Of a stretch of 64,000 nucleotides of DNA, positions 1-10,381 are shown piece after piece. Numbering within the stretch: the first letter of the stretch is position 1; every line of letters starts with the position of its first letter. The notes under the pieces were generated by a model that was not told where the DNA came from, did not search any database, and saw only the letters and a list, made by a program, of their open reading frames with translations. Source of the DNA: Fulvivirga sediminis (GTDB lineage: Bacteria > Bacteroidota > Bacteroidia > Cytophagales > Cyclobacteriaceae); assembly GCF_016757215.1 (NCBI RefSeq), contig NZ_JAESIY010000002.1:1-64000 (forward strand). The letters run 5' to 3'. The position numbers were made by a program, and so were the translations under genes.

Positions 1-264
1 ATAAACAAAACCAATCTAAATGTGCTTAATTTATTGTCCAGTTTTTTGTTGCAAATCCATACCGGGTCTTTGACAGGAAGGTTTCGAAAGAAATATTTAC
101 CGTCTAGACGTGTTCAGCGTGACTCGGTAGTGGTATTATCTTGCTGTACCATCGTGAGGTGAAAGAGGTTTGGAAAACAGGCTATTATCAAGTCCTTAGT
201 GGCAATTCATTTATATGAAATGCACCTGTGGGCGGAAGACCTCACAGCAAGAAAGATTTTTTTG

Positions 265-294
265 TTACTTTTTTGCTCGATTGCAAAAAAGTAA
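265..294. repeat. 12-bp perfect inverted repeat
   Basis: The arms TTACTTTTTTGC (265-276) and GCAAAAAAGTAA (283-294) are exact complements separated by six bases. Similar T-rich/A-rich inverted repeats are scattered through many Bacteroidota genomes, so this may be a dispersed intergenic repeat. It has no U-tract directly after the stem on either strand, so a terminator role is uncertain. Confidence 0.6.
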
Positions 295-495
295 GGAACA
301 CAAGCTATGGAATGTAGGCAGTAGATTAACCAAGCAAACAGCTGTATGAAAAGCTTTACTTAAACCAATGAATAGATGTATCACTAAATATATCCTGCTT
401 CAAAGGCTAGATTATAGGAGTTAGCCTGCATTGAAGTAGAAGGAAATGTATAAATAGATATTTTAGCCTATTTCCATATCCTTGCATGAGGGCAC

Positions 496-520
496 AAAAA
501 AAGCCGCCCTCTCGGGCAGC
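496..520 (-). terminator. Rho-independent terminator of the OYE gene
   Basis: Read leftward, GCTGCCC, a GAGA loop and GGGCGGC form a GC-rich hairpin followed by a run of seven T. It lies about 30 bases after the stop codon of the leftward Old Yellow Enzyme gene. Confidence 0.8.
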
Positions 521-550
521 TCTTCACTTTACACAAAACACGTCTGGATT

Positions 551-1612
551 TTAATAATATACACCAAGGCTTTCTGGTGAAAATTCTTTCAGCTCATCAA
601 GCTTTCCTTCCTTCACTTTTTTCACCCACTCAAAATCCTGTAAAATGGCTCTTCCTACGGCTATTAAATCAAAATCTCCTCTATCATACCTTCTCACCAG
701 CTCGTCTAGGTTATTATTTTTCTCTGCTCCTTGGCCTGCAAAACTGCCTAAGAAATCTCCACTAAGGCCTACACTACCTACAGTAATGGTGGGTTGACCG
801 GTAATCTTCTTAGCCCATCCAGCAAAGTTAAGATCAGAATCTTCAAACTCTGGCTCCCAAAAACGCCTCTGAGAACAATGGAAGATGTCTACCCCTGCAT
901 CGGCCAATGGCTGTAGCCACTGCTCCATTTCTGTAGGGTTTTGTGCTATCTTCACAGAAAAATCCTGCTGCTTCCACTGAGAAAGCCTTAAAATGATCAC
1001 CATATCCTTACCTACCGCTGCACGCACCGCTTTTATTACTTCTATAGCAAACTTATTTCGTTTAGCAATGGTGTCTCCTCCATACTCATCGGTACGATTA
1101 TTAGTGCCTGGCCAGAAAAACTGATCTATCAGGTAACCATGTGCACCGTGCAGCTCCAGCGTATCGAAACCCAACCTCTTGGCTGCAGCGGCAGACTCAG
1201 CAAACTTCTGAATAGCATCTTCTATATCTTCTACACTCATGGTTTCCGGGCCTTCCATAGGGTCAGGCATGGTAACGTCTGGAATAGTGGTATTTCCCAC
1301 GTGCCATATCTGAGGTGCTATCTTTCCACCGTTAGCATGTACATCTTGCACCACTTTCTCCCAGCTATTAAGCGCTTCGCCATAAAAATTAGGGATGTCA
1401 GGGTGATTTTTAGATGAGGGTCTGTCTATTACAGTACCTTCGGTGAGAATGAGGCCTAAGTCTGAAGCAGCACGACGGGAGTAGTAATCAGCTACCTGAT
1501 CAGTAGGTACACCCTGAGGTGACTTAGTACGAGTCATAGGAGCCATAACAAACCTGTTTTTTAACGATAATCCTCTATATGAGAATGGTTCGAATAAAGA
1601 TTCTAAATTCAT
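551..1612 (-). CDS. NADH:flavin oxidoreductase, Old Yellow Enzyme family
   Basis: 353 residues, full length for an OYE-type FMN ene-reductase, which reduces activated C=C bonds of electrophiles such as enones or quinones in the cytosol. Family landmarks are the N-terminal MAPMTR flavin-binding segment (about residues 23-28), LTEGT (56-60), QIWHVGN (101-107), HGAHGYLIDQFF with NNRTDEYGG (155-180), and the C-terminal VGRAI motif near residue 320. The gene diverges from an HxlR-type regulator across 114 bases, a common arrangement for electrophile-responsive reductases, so repression by that regulator is inferred. A terminator follows it. The family assignment is firm; the physiological substrate is unknown. 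Confidence 0.93.
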   Translation of the reverse strand: MNLESLFEPFSYRGLSLKNRFVMAPMTRTKSPQGVPTDQVADYYSRRAASDLGLILTEGTVIDRPSSKNHPDIPNFYGEALNSWEKVVQDVHANGGKIAPQIWHVGNTTIPDVTMPDPMEGPETMSVEDIEDAIQKFAESAAAAKRLGFDTLELHGAHGYLIDQFFWPGTNNRTDEYGGDTIAKRNKFAIEVIKAVRAAVGKDMVIILRLSQWKQQDFSVKIAQNPTEMEQWLQPLADAGVDIFHCSQRRFWEPEFEDSDLNFAGWAKKITGQPTITVGSVGLSGDFLGSFAGQGAEKNNNLDELVRRYDRGDFDLIAVGRAILQDFEWVKKVKEGKLDELKEFSPESLGVYY

Positions 1613-1645
1613 ATCTTCAATTTTCTTTTCATGTCAATAATTTTA

Positions 1646-1718
1646 GTTACGAAAAGAAACTATTATTGGTTATATTTCGTAACCAATATCATAAAGAAAG
1701 TGGTAACCTTTTTGTAAC
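1646..1718. promoter_or_regulatory. Candidate HxlR operator: inverted repeat plus GTAAC repeats
   Basis: The divergent gap holds a perfect 9-bp inverted repeat, TATTGGTTA (1664-1672) and TAACCAATA (1680-1688), with a 7-base spacer. It overlaps a second repeat, GTTACGAAA (1646-1654) and TTTCGTAAC (1675-1683). Two more GTAAC words follow at 1703-1707 and 1714-1718, 11 bases apart. The position between the oxidoreductase and the HxlR gene suggests an operator controlling both promoters; this is an inference from the repeats. Confidence 0.55.
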
Positions 1719-1726
1719 TAATAGCT

Positions 1727-2053
1727 ATGACGCGAAAAAAACTGGCGGAATGTAATTGCTCACTGGCAGATGCCATGAACTCACTAGGCACCAAATGGAA
1801 ACCTATAATAATTTGTGCTATAGGCAAAAAGACATTACGTTTTGGTAGCATTGCCGCTCTCATCCACATTATTTCTCGCAAAGTGCTTACTGAACAGCTA
1901 AAAGAGCTAGTAGCTGATGGTATACTTTTACGAGAGGAGCATAAAGAGGTTCCTCCCAGGGTGGAGTACAGCTTATCCGCCAAAGGGCTGGAGTTATTAC
2001 CCATCTTCAAACAATTAGAAACTTGGGAACAAAAGTATAAAAAGTGCGACTAG
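1727..2053 (+). CDS. HxlR family winged-helix transcriptional regulator
   Basis: 108 residues, normal for an HxlR/DUF24 regulator. The WKPIIICAI segment (about residues 23-31), the recognition helix region ending SRKVLTEQLKEL, and the wing with PPRVEYSLSAKG fit the family. Cys9 and Cys11 sit at the N-terminus, where redox-sensing relatives such as YodB and HypR carry their sensory Cys, so thiol-based sensing of quinones or other electrophiles is plausible. It is transcribed divergently from the OYE gene and probably represses it and itself. Its last codons overlap the end of the convergent thiF by four bases. Confidence 0.9.
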   Translation: MTRKKLAECNCSLADAMNSLGTKWKPIIICAIGKKTLRFGSIAALIHIISRKVLTEQLKELVADGILLREEHKEVPPRVEYSLSAKGLELLPIFKQLETWEQKYKKCD

Positions 2054-3117
2054 CTATTTTTCCAGGCGTTTAGTCCGCCAGCCAAGCTATAAACAGCTGT
2101 AAAACCCTTTTGCTTTAAAATATTTACCGCTCTCGCACTCCTGATTCCTGACTGGCACACTACCACTATTTCCTGATCAGGAATACGATCATAATGATCT
2201 GTCAACTCTGAGAGAGGTATAAAAAGACCCCCTATATTATAGGCCTCCACTTCGTGAGGTTCGCGCACGTCAAGCAAAGTAAATTGATCTTTTAACTGCT
2301 TCTTTTTTACCTCATCCACTGACATCTCCGGCACCTGCCCTACCCCACAAAACCACTCATAATCAGATAACTCAATTATATTTTTATTAGCTGCATTAAG
2401 CGATATTTTCAAGGTGTATTGTGTATTTTCCAAAGTATTGATCACCAATAAACTACCTGCCCTAACCTTACCTAAACCTGTTATCATTTTAATAGCTTCC
2501 ATAGCCTGATAGGTACCTATGAGACCCGGGAATACACCAATCACCCCTGCTTCTGAACAAGAAGCTACTGTACCAGGAAGTGGTGGTTCGGGGAACAGGC
2601 AACGGTAAGTCGGACCATTTTTATAATTAAAAACACTTACTTGTCCTTCAAACTGAGCAATAGCACCATAAACAAAAGGCCTACTGAGTATTACGCAAGC
2701 ATCATTAATTAAATAGCGTGTATGGAAATTATCAGTACCATCTATTACCAAATCATAATGAGTAATAATTTCCAGGGCATTACTATTATCCAAAGCTTCT
2801 TTATAAACGGTTACGTCTATAAAAGGATTATTGGCTTGCAACCTCTTGGCAGCACATTCGGCCTTATTTTCACCAATATCATCATGTGTGTACAGTACTT
2901 GCCTATGCAGGTTGGAGATTTCCACTACATCTCCATCTATTATGCCCAAAGTGCCGACGCCTGCAGCAGCCAGATACAAGAGCGCAGGACAGCCCAAACC
3001 ACCGGCACCTATCACCAGTACCCTGGCCGCTTTTAAGGCCTCCTGCTTTTCTGCACCAAATCCCTTAAGGATTAGCTGCCTGCTATATTGATTTTCTTCT
3101 GCTTTACTTAGTAACAT
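2050..3117 (-). CDS. thiF: ThiF/MoeB-type adenylyltransferase with C-terminal rhodanese domain
   Basis: 355 residues. An E1-like domain (about 1-250) carries the nucleotide loop GAGGLGCPALLYLAAAG, the segment DGDVVEISNLHRQV and a catalytic-type Cys in SCSEAGVIGV. A rhodanese domain (about 265-355) has the active loop CQSGIRSA. In the thiamin pathway this enzyme adenylates the C-terminal glycine of ThiS; the fused rhodanese probably supplies sulfur, a role played by ThiI or separate proteins elsewhere. The zinc-binding CxxC pairs of many MoeB/ThiF proteins are not complete: TYRCLF and WFCGVG each keep a single Cys. It is the last gene of the operon and overlaps thiH by 14 bases. Confidence 0.9.
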   Translation of the reverse strand: MLLSKAEENQYSRQLILKGFGAEKQEALKAARVLVIGAGGLGCPALLYLAAAGVGTLGIIDGDVVEISNLHRQVLYTHDDIGENKAECAAKRLQANNPFIDVTVYKEALDNSNALEIITHYDLVIDGTDNFHTRYLINDACVILSRPFVYGAIAQFEGQVSVFNYKNGPTYRCLFPEPPLPGTVASCSEAGVIGVFPGLIGTYQAMEAIKMITGLGKVRAGSLLVINTLENTQYTLKISLNAANKNIIELSDYEWFCGVGQVPEMSVDEVKKKQLKDQFTLLDVREPHEVEAYNIGGLFIPLSELTDHYDRIPDQEIVVVCQSGIRSARAVNILKQKGFTAVYSLAGGLNAWKNS

Positions 3118-4228
3118 ATTCTAATGCGGTATCCCAGTCCTTCCAAACAGGCTCATAGCCTTTTGATTTGATTAATTGAGCTATTTCTTGTGGTGAGCGT
3201 TCGTCTGAAATCTCAAACTGTTCTAACGACTCTGGAGCCACTGCATAGCCTCCTGGATTAGTTTTAGAGCCGGCACTCATAGAAGTAATGCCCAGCTGAA
3301 AAACATGATCTCTAAATTTCATGGCCTCTCGAGTTGATAATGAAAGCTCTACATCCTTATTCAATAAACGGTAAGCGGTAATCTGCTGTACCAGCTGCCT
3401 ATCAGTCATTTCCACTTTAGGCTCAAGTCCACCGGAAAAAGGCCTGAGTCTAGGAAAGGAGATACTATACTTGGTGCGCCAGTAAGTCTGCTCTAAATAC
3501 CTGAGGTGCAAGGCTACAAAAAAGCTGTCTACGCGCCAGTCTTCCAAACCTATGAGCACTCCCAGCCCCATTTTATGCACCCCTGCCCTGCCTAGTCGGT
3601 CAGGCGTTTCCAATCGATATAAAAAATTTGATTTCTTCCCTTTTGGGTGATGCTTGGCATAATCAGCCTGATGATACGTTTCCTGATAGACTAATACAGC
3701 GTGTAATCCGTAGGGAATTAACTCATGATAATCCGCTTCATCTAAAGGCTGCACCTCCATACTTACGTTAGCAAACTGAGTACGAATTTGCTCAAGTACC
3801 TTTTTAAAATAAGGCACTCCCACCATTTTATTGGCTTCGCCCGTTACTAACAGCACATGCTCAAATCCCATTTTTTTTATGGCTTCTACTTCCTTATCAA
3901 TTTCAATAGGATTAAGTGTTTTTCGAGGCAGCTTATTACCCAAACTAAAGCCACAATAAGTACATATATTTTGGCATTCATTAGAGAGATATAACGGAGC
4001 ATACATCTGTATGGTATTGCCAAAACGCTGCAAGGTATCCTGTTTACTTTGCCTGGCCATTTCTTCCAGATAATTATCAGCAGCAGGAGATATTAGCGCC
4101 TTAAAATCTTCCAGATCACGGTTGGTTTTGGCCAAAGCACGTTCTACATCAGCGGCCTTTTTATTATAGATATCCGCTTTTAAAGCCTCCCAATCGTATT
4201 TTTCAAATACATCTTTAAAACTAGGCAT
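3104..4228 (-). CDS. thiH: 2-iminoacetate synthase ThiH (radical SAM)
   Basis: 374 residues, the usual ThiH length. It cleaves tyrosine to dehydroglycine (2-iminoacetate) for thiazole synthesis under anaerobic-type radical SAM chemistry. The cluster motif CQNICTYC gives Cys85, Cys89 and Cys92, followed by the GFSLGNK segment typical of ThiH, and the family's C-terminal half is intact. It overlaps thiG by 8 bases and thiF by 14, indicating translational coupling. Using ThiH rather than the oxygen-dependent ThiO route is the common Bacteroidota arrangement. Confidence 0.95.
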   Translation of the reverse strand: MPSFKDVFEKYDWEALKADIYNKKAADVERALAKTNRDLEDFKALISPAADNYLEEMARQSKQDTLQRFGNTIQMYAPLYLSNECQNICTYCGFSLGNKLPRKTLNPIEIDKEVEAIKKMGFEHVLLVTGEANKMVGVPYFKKVLEQIRTQFANVSMEVQPLDEADYHELIPYGLHAVLVYQETYHQADYAKHHPKGKKSNFLYRLETPDRLGRAGVHKMGLGVLIGLEDWRVDSFFVALHLRYLEQTYWRTKYSISFPRLRPFSGGLEPKVEMTDRQLVQQITAYRLLNKDVELSLSTREAMKFRDHVFQLGITSMSAGSKTNPGGYAVAPESLEQFEISDERSPQEIAQLIKSKGYEPVWKDWDTALEYVTK

Positions 4229-4985
4229 CGATAAAAGAAGTTAATGGGCTACTGGCTTGTGCCTGATCGGCAATGGCTCCCAGCTTAGATTCATAAGCCA
4301 TTCTGCCTGCTTCCACTGCCATTTTAAAGGCCTGAGCCATTTTCTCAGGATCTCCAGATACGGCAATGGCTGTGTTTACCAATACCGCATCAGCTCCCAT
4401 TTCCATGGCTTGGGCAGCATGAGAAGGAGCCCCAATGCCCGCATCTACTACCACTGGTACCTGACTTTGTTCTATAATAATTTGTAAAAAATCAAGCGTT
4501 TTCAACCCCTTATTACTGCCAATCGGTGCTCCGAGAGGCATTACACATGCCGCTCCGGCTTCTTCCAGCCGTTTACACAAAACCGGATCTGCATGAACAT
4601 ACGGCATTACTACAAAACCTTTCTTCGCAAGCTCAATTGTGGCCATGAGGGTTTCCACCGGATCAGGTAGTAAATACTTCGGATCAGGATGGATCTCCAG
4701 CTTAAGCCAGTTAGTTCCCAAGGCTTCTCTTGCCATTTCTGCGGCAAATACAGCCTCCCTGGCTGTACGTACGCCAGAGGTATTGGGCAAAAGATCTACT
4801 GATCCTACAGCCTCAAGCATATCATCTTGCTCTGACCCTAAATTCACTCTTTTCAATGCCACCGTTACCAACTCAGTAGCGGAAGCTGTAATAGCTGCGC
4901 TCATTAAACCGGGGTTACTAAACTTTCCTGATCCCAGAATAAGACGCGAGTTAAATAATTTATTAGCTATTTTCAAATTCTTCAT
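4221..4985 (-). CDS. thiG: Thiazole synthase ThiG
   Basis: 254 residues, full length. ThiG assembles the thiazole phosphate ring from deoxyxylulose 5-phosphate, dehydroglycine and ThiS thiocarboxylate. It shows the TIM-barrel start LILGSGKF, the WLKLEIHPD strand with the probable Schiff-base lysine (about residue 96), and phosphate-binding [20 protein letters not shown] near residue 180. It overlaps thiE by 23 bases upstream and thiH by 8 bases downstream, in the normal order for a Bacteroidota thiamin operon. Confidence 0.95.
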   Translation of the reverse strand: MKNLKIANKLFNSRLILGSGKFSNPGLMSAAITASATELVTVALKRVNLGSEQDDMLEAVGSVDLLPNTSGVRTAREAVFAAEMAREALGTNWLKLEIHPDPKYLLPDPVETLMATIELAKKGFVVMPYVHADPVLCKRLEEAGAACVMPLGAPIGSNKGLKTLDFLQIIIEQSQVPVVVDAGIGAPSHAAQAMEMGADAVLVNTAIAVSGDPEKMAQAFKMAVEAGRMAYESKLGAIADQAQASSPLTSFIDA

Positions 4986-5607
4986 TTAATGCAATTTTTA
5001 ATTTTTTGATGATATTGGTAGGCTCTTCAGACTTATTAATCAGCGAGGCCACTGCCACACCATGTACCCCAAGTGACCTTAGCGATGGCACATCTTCCAA
5101 AGACAAACCTCCTATAGCGATTACAGGAACCTGCAAGGGCAATAGACGCATGCGTTTAATTATTTGCTCATACCCCTCTAACCCAAGTATAGGACTCAGC
5201 TTTTCTTTGGTGGCGGTAAAGCGAAAAGGCCCCAAACCAATGTAATTCACCCCTTTTTTAATTAAGCCTTCTACATGCTCCCAAGTGTTTGCCGTACCTC
5301 CTATGATAAAGTCATCTCCTAAAAGCCTCCTTGCCTCCAGCGGGTCCGCGTCTTGCTGCCCGAGGTGCACACCATCGGCTTTTACTTGCATAGCTATATG
5401 CGGATGATCATTGATAATGAGTTTGGCTCCATATTTTTTACATATTTCAGCAGCCTGCTCAGCCTGCTCTAGTATATAAGCCTCAGAAGCTTCTTTGATG
5501 CGAAGCTGCACCCAACTCACCCTTGCTTTACAGGCTCGTTCTATCATCTGTACATGGTTCTCACCATGCGCTCCTTCTTGCGATATATAATGTAATCGGT
5601 CTATCAT
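4963..5607 (-). CDS. thiE: Thiamine-phosphate synthase ThiE
   Basis: 214 residues, a single-domain ThiE that joins HMP pyrophosphate and thiazole phosphate to give thiamin monophosphate. Visible family motifs are WVQLRIKE (about 32-39), [10 protein letters not shown] followed by DGVHLGQQD, a GTANT turn, [15 protein letters not shown] (pyrophosphate loop) and [10 protein letters not shown] (phosphate-binding). This is the canonical ThiE of the operon, as opposed to the shorter divergent relative upstream. It overlaps thiG by 23 bases. Confidence 0.93.
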   Translation of the reverse strand: MIDRLHYISQEGAHGENHVQMIERACKARVSWVQLRIKEASEAYILEQAEQAAEICKKYGAKLIINDHPHIAMQVKADGVHLGQQDADPLEARRLLGDDFIIGGTANTWEHVEGLIKKGVNYIGLGPFRFTATKEKLSPILGLEGYEQIIKRMRLLPLQVPVIAIGGLSLEDVPSLRSLGVHGVAVASLINKSEEPTNIIKKLKIALNEEFENS

Positions 5608-5612
5608 TTCAA

Positions 5613-5699
5613 TTAATAATTTTGCTCAAAGGCCTTTTTAGCTACTTGCTGCATTTCATACATCCAGCTTTGGGTTGCAGCTAAGCCGCCCTCAAGCAT
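5613..5699 (-). CDS. Short open frame between tenI-like gene and thiE
   Basis: A 28-residue frame beginning MLEGGLAATQSWMYEM and ending AFEQNY fills the gap between the ThiE-like gene and thiE. Its ATG overlaps the upstream stop by eight bases and its TAA lies five bases before the thiE ATG. It may be a coupled leader, the tail of a deleted gene (thiD often sits at this point in related operons), or chance. I do not recognise the peptide and assign no function. Confidence 0.35.
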   Translation of the reverse strand: MLEGGLAATQSWMYEMQQVAKKAFEQNY

Positions 5700-6276
5700 A
5701 TTCTTTAATTTGATGGATGATCTGCAGTCTTTCTTTCACCGTGGGCTTCGTCCACACCTCTCCTAGCAGTGCGGCGCCTGCAAATCCCATCTCTACTACA
5801 GTCCCCAAAAGATCTACCGTAACACCTCCCAAAGCCAGCACAGGAATATTACTATCTTTAGTCAATTCCTCTTTGAGCTGCTCATGATCAAACTGAGCTT
5901 TATAGTTCTGCTTAGAAATACTATTAAAAACAGGACTCAAAAACGCATAACTCAGCGGCCATTGATAGCTTTTCAATGCTTTCCAAGTATGAAAGGACCT
6001 CGACAGGCTACCACTCCAGTTACTTGCCAGTTTATGCTCTTGTGTACTTTTTAAGTGGAAGCCTCCCAATTGGAAAGCTTCCGCTAATTGAACGTTACCG
6101 TGCAATACAACCTGATTTCTGCACTCTTTTGGTAATTGTTCTAAGTAGTTACTCAACTCCGAATCTGAGTAATGAGGTTTTCTGATATGCAGGTGAAGTC
6201 CTTGATCCAGTATTTGCTTTACCGTATCTATTTCTCCTTCACAGTTACGCTCATGGGTGATGATCACGACCTGCAT
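5692..6276 (-). CDS. ThiE/TenI-like protein
   Basis: 194 residues, slightly short for ThiE. It keeps the barrel strands HLHIRKPH, VVLHG, YAFLSPVFNSISKQNY and LALGGV but lacks the clear HLGQQD and pyrophosphate-loop motifs of the neighbouring ThiE. TenI proteins, which aromatise the thiazole carboxylate, share the ThiE fold and sit in thi operons, so a thiazole tautomerase role is plausible. It could also be a weak second thiamine-phosphate synthase. It lies three bases downstream of thiC. Confidence 0.8.
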   Translation of the reverse strand: MQVVIITHERNCEGEIDTVKQILDQGLHLHIRKPHYSDSELSNYLEQLPKECRNQVVLHGNVQLAEAFQLGGFHLKSTQEHKLASNWSGSLSRSFHTWKALKSYQWPLSYAFLSPVFNSISKQNYKAQFDHEQLKEELTKDSNIPVLALGGVTVDLLGTVVEMGFAGAALLGEVWTKPTVKERLQIIHQIKEYA

Positions 6277-6279
6277 AAA

Positions 6280-8154
<1,875 letters not shown>

Positions 8155-8163
8155 TCAATGGGT

Positions 8164-8370
8164 TTAGCCGCCCTGTGTAGCGGTGATGATTAATAATTGA
8201 TCATGAGATTTTATAGACTTTTTCTTCCAGGCAGTACGTGGCACCACCTGCTGATTAACAGCCACGGCTACTCCTTGCAAATTTTCAAACCCTTTAAGAG
8301 CTAATACCTCTTCTAAGGTGAGGGAATCTTGATCTACAGAAAATGGTTGGTCGTTGATAGTGAAGTCCAT
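8164..8370 (-). CDS. thiS: Sulfur carrier protein ThiS
   Basis: 68 residues when started at the ATG at 8370 (MDFTINDQPF); the open frame extends further upstream, but the added residues do not resemble ThiS. It is a ubiquitin-like sulfur carrier with the VAVNQQVVPR strand and the required C-terminal Gly-Gly (ATQGG). ThiF adenylates this end and ThiG uses its thiocarboxylate. It is the first gene of the operon, about 90 bases after the TPP riboswitch. Confidence 0.92.
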   Translation of the reverse strand: MDFTINDQPFSVDQDSLTLEEVLALKGFENLQGVAVAVNQQVVPRTAWKKKSIKSHDQLLIITATQGG

Positions 8371-8461
8371 AAAATCTTTTTTTAATAGAAATATGCACTT
8401 CAGAGATGAATAACGAGGATGAATTACCAGATAGCAATTCAATATAGATTTGTGTGTTCGC

Positions 8462-8539
8462 TACTTTTCCCTGCGCCCGCATTACCGGGATCAGGTTCTA
8501 AGGGTATTTCTCAGCCAGCGTATTGGCACCCCCAAAGTG
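8462..8539 (-). promoter_or_regulatory. TPP riboswitch (THI element)
   Basis: Read leftward the sequence contains CTGGCTGAGA, then ACCCTTAGAACCTGATC, then a GGTAATGCGGGCGCAGGGA segment, the conserved THI-box core. Flanking ACTTT and AAAGT can close helix P1. It precedes thiS and should lower expression of the whole thi operon when thiamin pyrophosphate is abundant. I see no intrinsic terminator between it and thiS, so control of translation start or a cryptic terminator are both possible. Confidence 0.95.
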
Positions 8540-8630
8540 ATGTCTGCAAGGTAGGAAAAGGATTTTAAAAATAAAAATATTCACTATAACCTTACCATGT
8601 TCAAAAGAATAATGGACTGCAAAACCGATA

Positions 8631-9056
8631 TTACATGTCAATTTTAGACTTTAAAAACTCAAAATATTTAGGGTCATCATCTTCAAAAATTTCTGATCCA
8701 GCGATGGCATAAGCCCTGGTTAGCTCTTCTGCGGCTCTTTTTTCATTACCTTGCTCCAGCTGACACTGCCCCAACCTCAGGTGGATAAACGGATTACCAA
8801 TAGCTTTCGGACAATGCATGGCATAACTTAAATTATCCACTCCAGCTTTATAATCACCTCCTGAAAAGTTAGCATCTCCAATGGCTGTAAGTACCCATGT
8901 GGTAGCCTCCCAAAGGGTTTGTGGCTCAGGCAGATGATCAAAGGCTTCCCAGTATTTGGCTAAAGCTCCTTTTAGATCCTCCTGCTCTGCCAACTCATCA
9001 CCTTCTTCACATAGTATGGTAACATGATCATGGATATTCTTATCAAGCTCTTTCAT
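8631..9056 (-). CDS. Small TPR-like protein
   Basis: 141 residues, predicted cytosolic, with no signal peptide. Helical repeats of TPR type are visible: EQEDLKGALAKYWEAFDHLP (about 24-43), the SGGDYKAGVDNLSYAM repeat, and HLRLGQCQLEQGNEKRAAEE (about 93-112). Proteins of this length and pattern are conserved as tetratricopeptide proteins in several bacteria. No partner is evident: it is monocistronic, upstream of the thi riboswitch on the same strand and divergent from the methyltransferase. Function unknown. Confidence 0.8.
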   Translation of the reverse strand: MKELDKNIHDHVTILCEEGDELAEQEDLKGALAKYWEAFDHLPEPQTLWEATTWVLTAIGDANFSGGDYKAGVDNLSYAMHCPKAIGNPFIHLRLGQCQLEQGNEKRAAEELTRAYAIAGSEIFEDDDPKYFEFLKSKIDM

Positions 9057-9235
9057 AGATTTTTTCAGTTAAAAGGGTGTTATATTCCCTATTGTTGATG
9101 CCTCAAAGCTATATTATTCCCTACTCAATTAAATCACGGGAATCAGTGATTATTCAGCATGGGCTATACTATTAACTGATTTTCTGAGTTAATAAATTTA
9201 AAATATCATAGATTAACATATCAAAGGTATTTTGG

Positions 9236-9243
9236 TATGTTTG
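9236..9243 (+). promoter_or_regulatory. Candidate -7 box (TATGTTTG)
   Basis: An exact match to the Bacteroidota TAnnTTTG element, 31 bases upstream of the methyltransferase ATG. No clear -33 TTTG is visible, so this is a weak prediction. Confidence 0.4.
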
Positions 9244-9274
9244 GCATGCATCTATTGACTATAACCTTACATTT

Positions 9275-9931
9275 ATGGATAAACAATTAACTAAAGAGCA
9301 GATAGAAGAACTAGAAAAACAACTCAGCTGCCCCAGTGGTGAAATGGGCACTGAAGTAGGTAAAAATATGAATGAAAGCAATATCGGGATGACCTTAAAC
9401 ACCATTGAATTTCTAGAACTTCAAAACGGACACCAGGTTTTAGAGCTCGGTCATGGCAACTGTGGTCATTTGGATGAAGTACTGAATGCAGGTAAGTACA
9501 TGAAATATTTTGGCTTAGAAATATCAGAAACCATGATGCACGAGGCTAAAAACAATAACCAGAACCAGGAGGCTGAGTTCAACCTATATGATGGTATAAA
9601 TATCCCTTTTCCTGACAATTCCTTTAATAGAACTTTTAGCGTAAATACGATATACTTCTGGGCTAATCGAGAAAAACTGATGCAGGAAATTGAAAGGACT
9701 TTAAAGCCAGGTGGCATTTGTATACTGACTTATGCGAATAAAGATTTTATGAAAAACCTTCCTTTTGTAGGTGAAAAATTCAGACTTTATGATCCCAAAG
9801 ACCTGGAAGAGCTGGTAAGCATCACTGACTTACAAATGATACAAACTCTGCAAAAGGAAGAACAAGTAAAAAGCAAAGCGGGAGAACCTGTATTAAGAAC
9901 GTATTCTATGACCAAATTAAGAAAGCCATAA
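9275..9931 (+). CDS. Class I SAM-dependent methyltransferase
   Basis: 218 residues. The Rossmann SAM-binding motif VLELGHGNCGH (about 54-64), the acidic strand GLEIS (78-82), the post-motif FPDNSFNRTFSVNTIYFW and the ERTLKPGG turn (about 138-145) place it in the Methyltransf_11 group (UbiE/small-molecule type). The substrate cannot be told from sequence. It stands alone with divergent or convergent neighbours, so context does not help. Confidence 0.87.
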   Translation: MDKQLTKEQIEELEKQLSCPSGEMGTEVGKNMNESNIGMTLNTIEFLELQNGHQVLELGHGNCGHLDEVLNAGKYMKYFGLEISETMMHEAKNNNQNQEAEFNLYDGINIPFPDNSFNRTFSVNTIYFWANREKLMQEIERTLKPGGICILTYANKDFMKNLPFVGEKFRLYDPKDLEELVSITDLQMIQTLQKEEQVKSKAGEPVLRTYSMTKLRKP

Positions 9932-10063
9932 TTTAGAAAATAAGCTTTTAAATTTTCTTAATTCAAAACCTGTTTACTACCATTAACTTGGGCGTGCCAC
10001 CTTATTCATGTGTGTTGCCCATCTTAGGCAGAGGCAAAGCGACGACATAGTCTATTCATAAGT

Positions 10064-10381
10064 TCACGCTCCTTTAAACTCTATCTCATTAATTTCCTCG
10101 TCCACTTGGAGCCATTCATTCTTATCAATATTACTAGTATCAATTTCTTCTGTTAAATGAAAGAATAAAAAGGGCTTAATCTCCACGATTCTTCTGTTAT
10201 AGCCTAAGGCTCCCACATCCTGCATCTGAAACTCTATCCTATGTTGCTGATCCAGACGGTGCCTATAAATGATTTTTTGAGATTTCCATGGTGCTAGACC
10301 AAAGACTATGGCAGGGTTACTCATCACTAACACTATTAAAAATGTGATCACACATCCTATTATTATCAGTATTTTTCGCAT
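10064..10381 (-). CDS. Hypothetical membrane-anchored protein
   Basis: 105 residues. An N-terminal hydrophobic segment (about 5-22) acts as a signal anchor or an uncleaved signal; the rest is soluble with alternating strands, including QHRIEFQMQDVGALGYNRR and IVEIKPFLFFHL. There is no lipobox Cys. I do not recognise the family. It is preceded by an 818-base gap on its 5' side and is convergent with the methyltransferase gene. Confidence 0.65.
   Translation of the reverse strand: MRKILIIIGCVITFLIVLVMSNPAIVFGLAPWKSQKIIYRHRLDQQHRIEFQMQDVGALGYNRRIVEIKPFLFFHLTEEIDTSNIDKNEWLQVDEEINEIEFKGA

Larger units (their letters stand above)
1..550. other. Intergenic region, no supported gene
   Basis: I see no convincing reading frame here. 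The stretch holds a 12-bp perfect inverted repeat at 265-294 and, at its right end, the terminator of the leftward oxidoreductase gene. The left edge is cut by the window, so a gene ending just upstream cannot be excluded. Confidence 0.6.

Noticed and set aside
1663-2010. Open frame of 115 codons opposite the HxlR gene
   Set aside because: Lies wholly antisense to a well-supported regulator and resembles no protein family.
4639-4989. Open frame of 116 codons opposite thiG
   Set aside because: Antisense shadow of a conserved enzyme.
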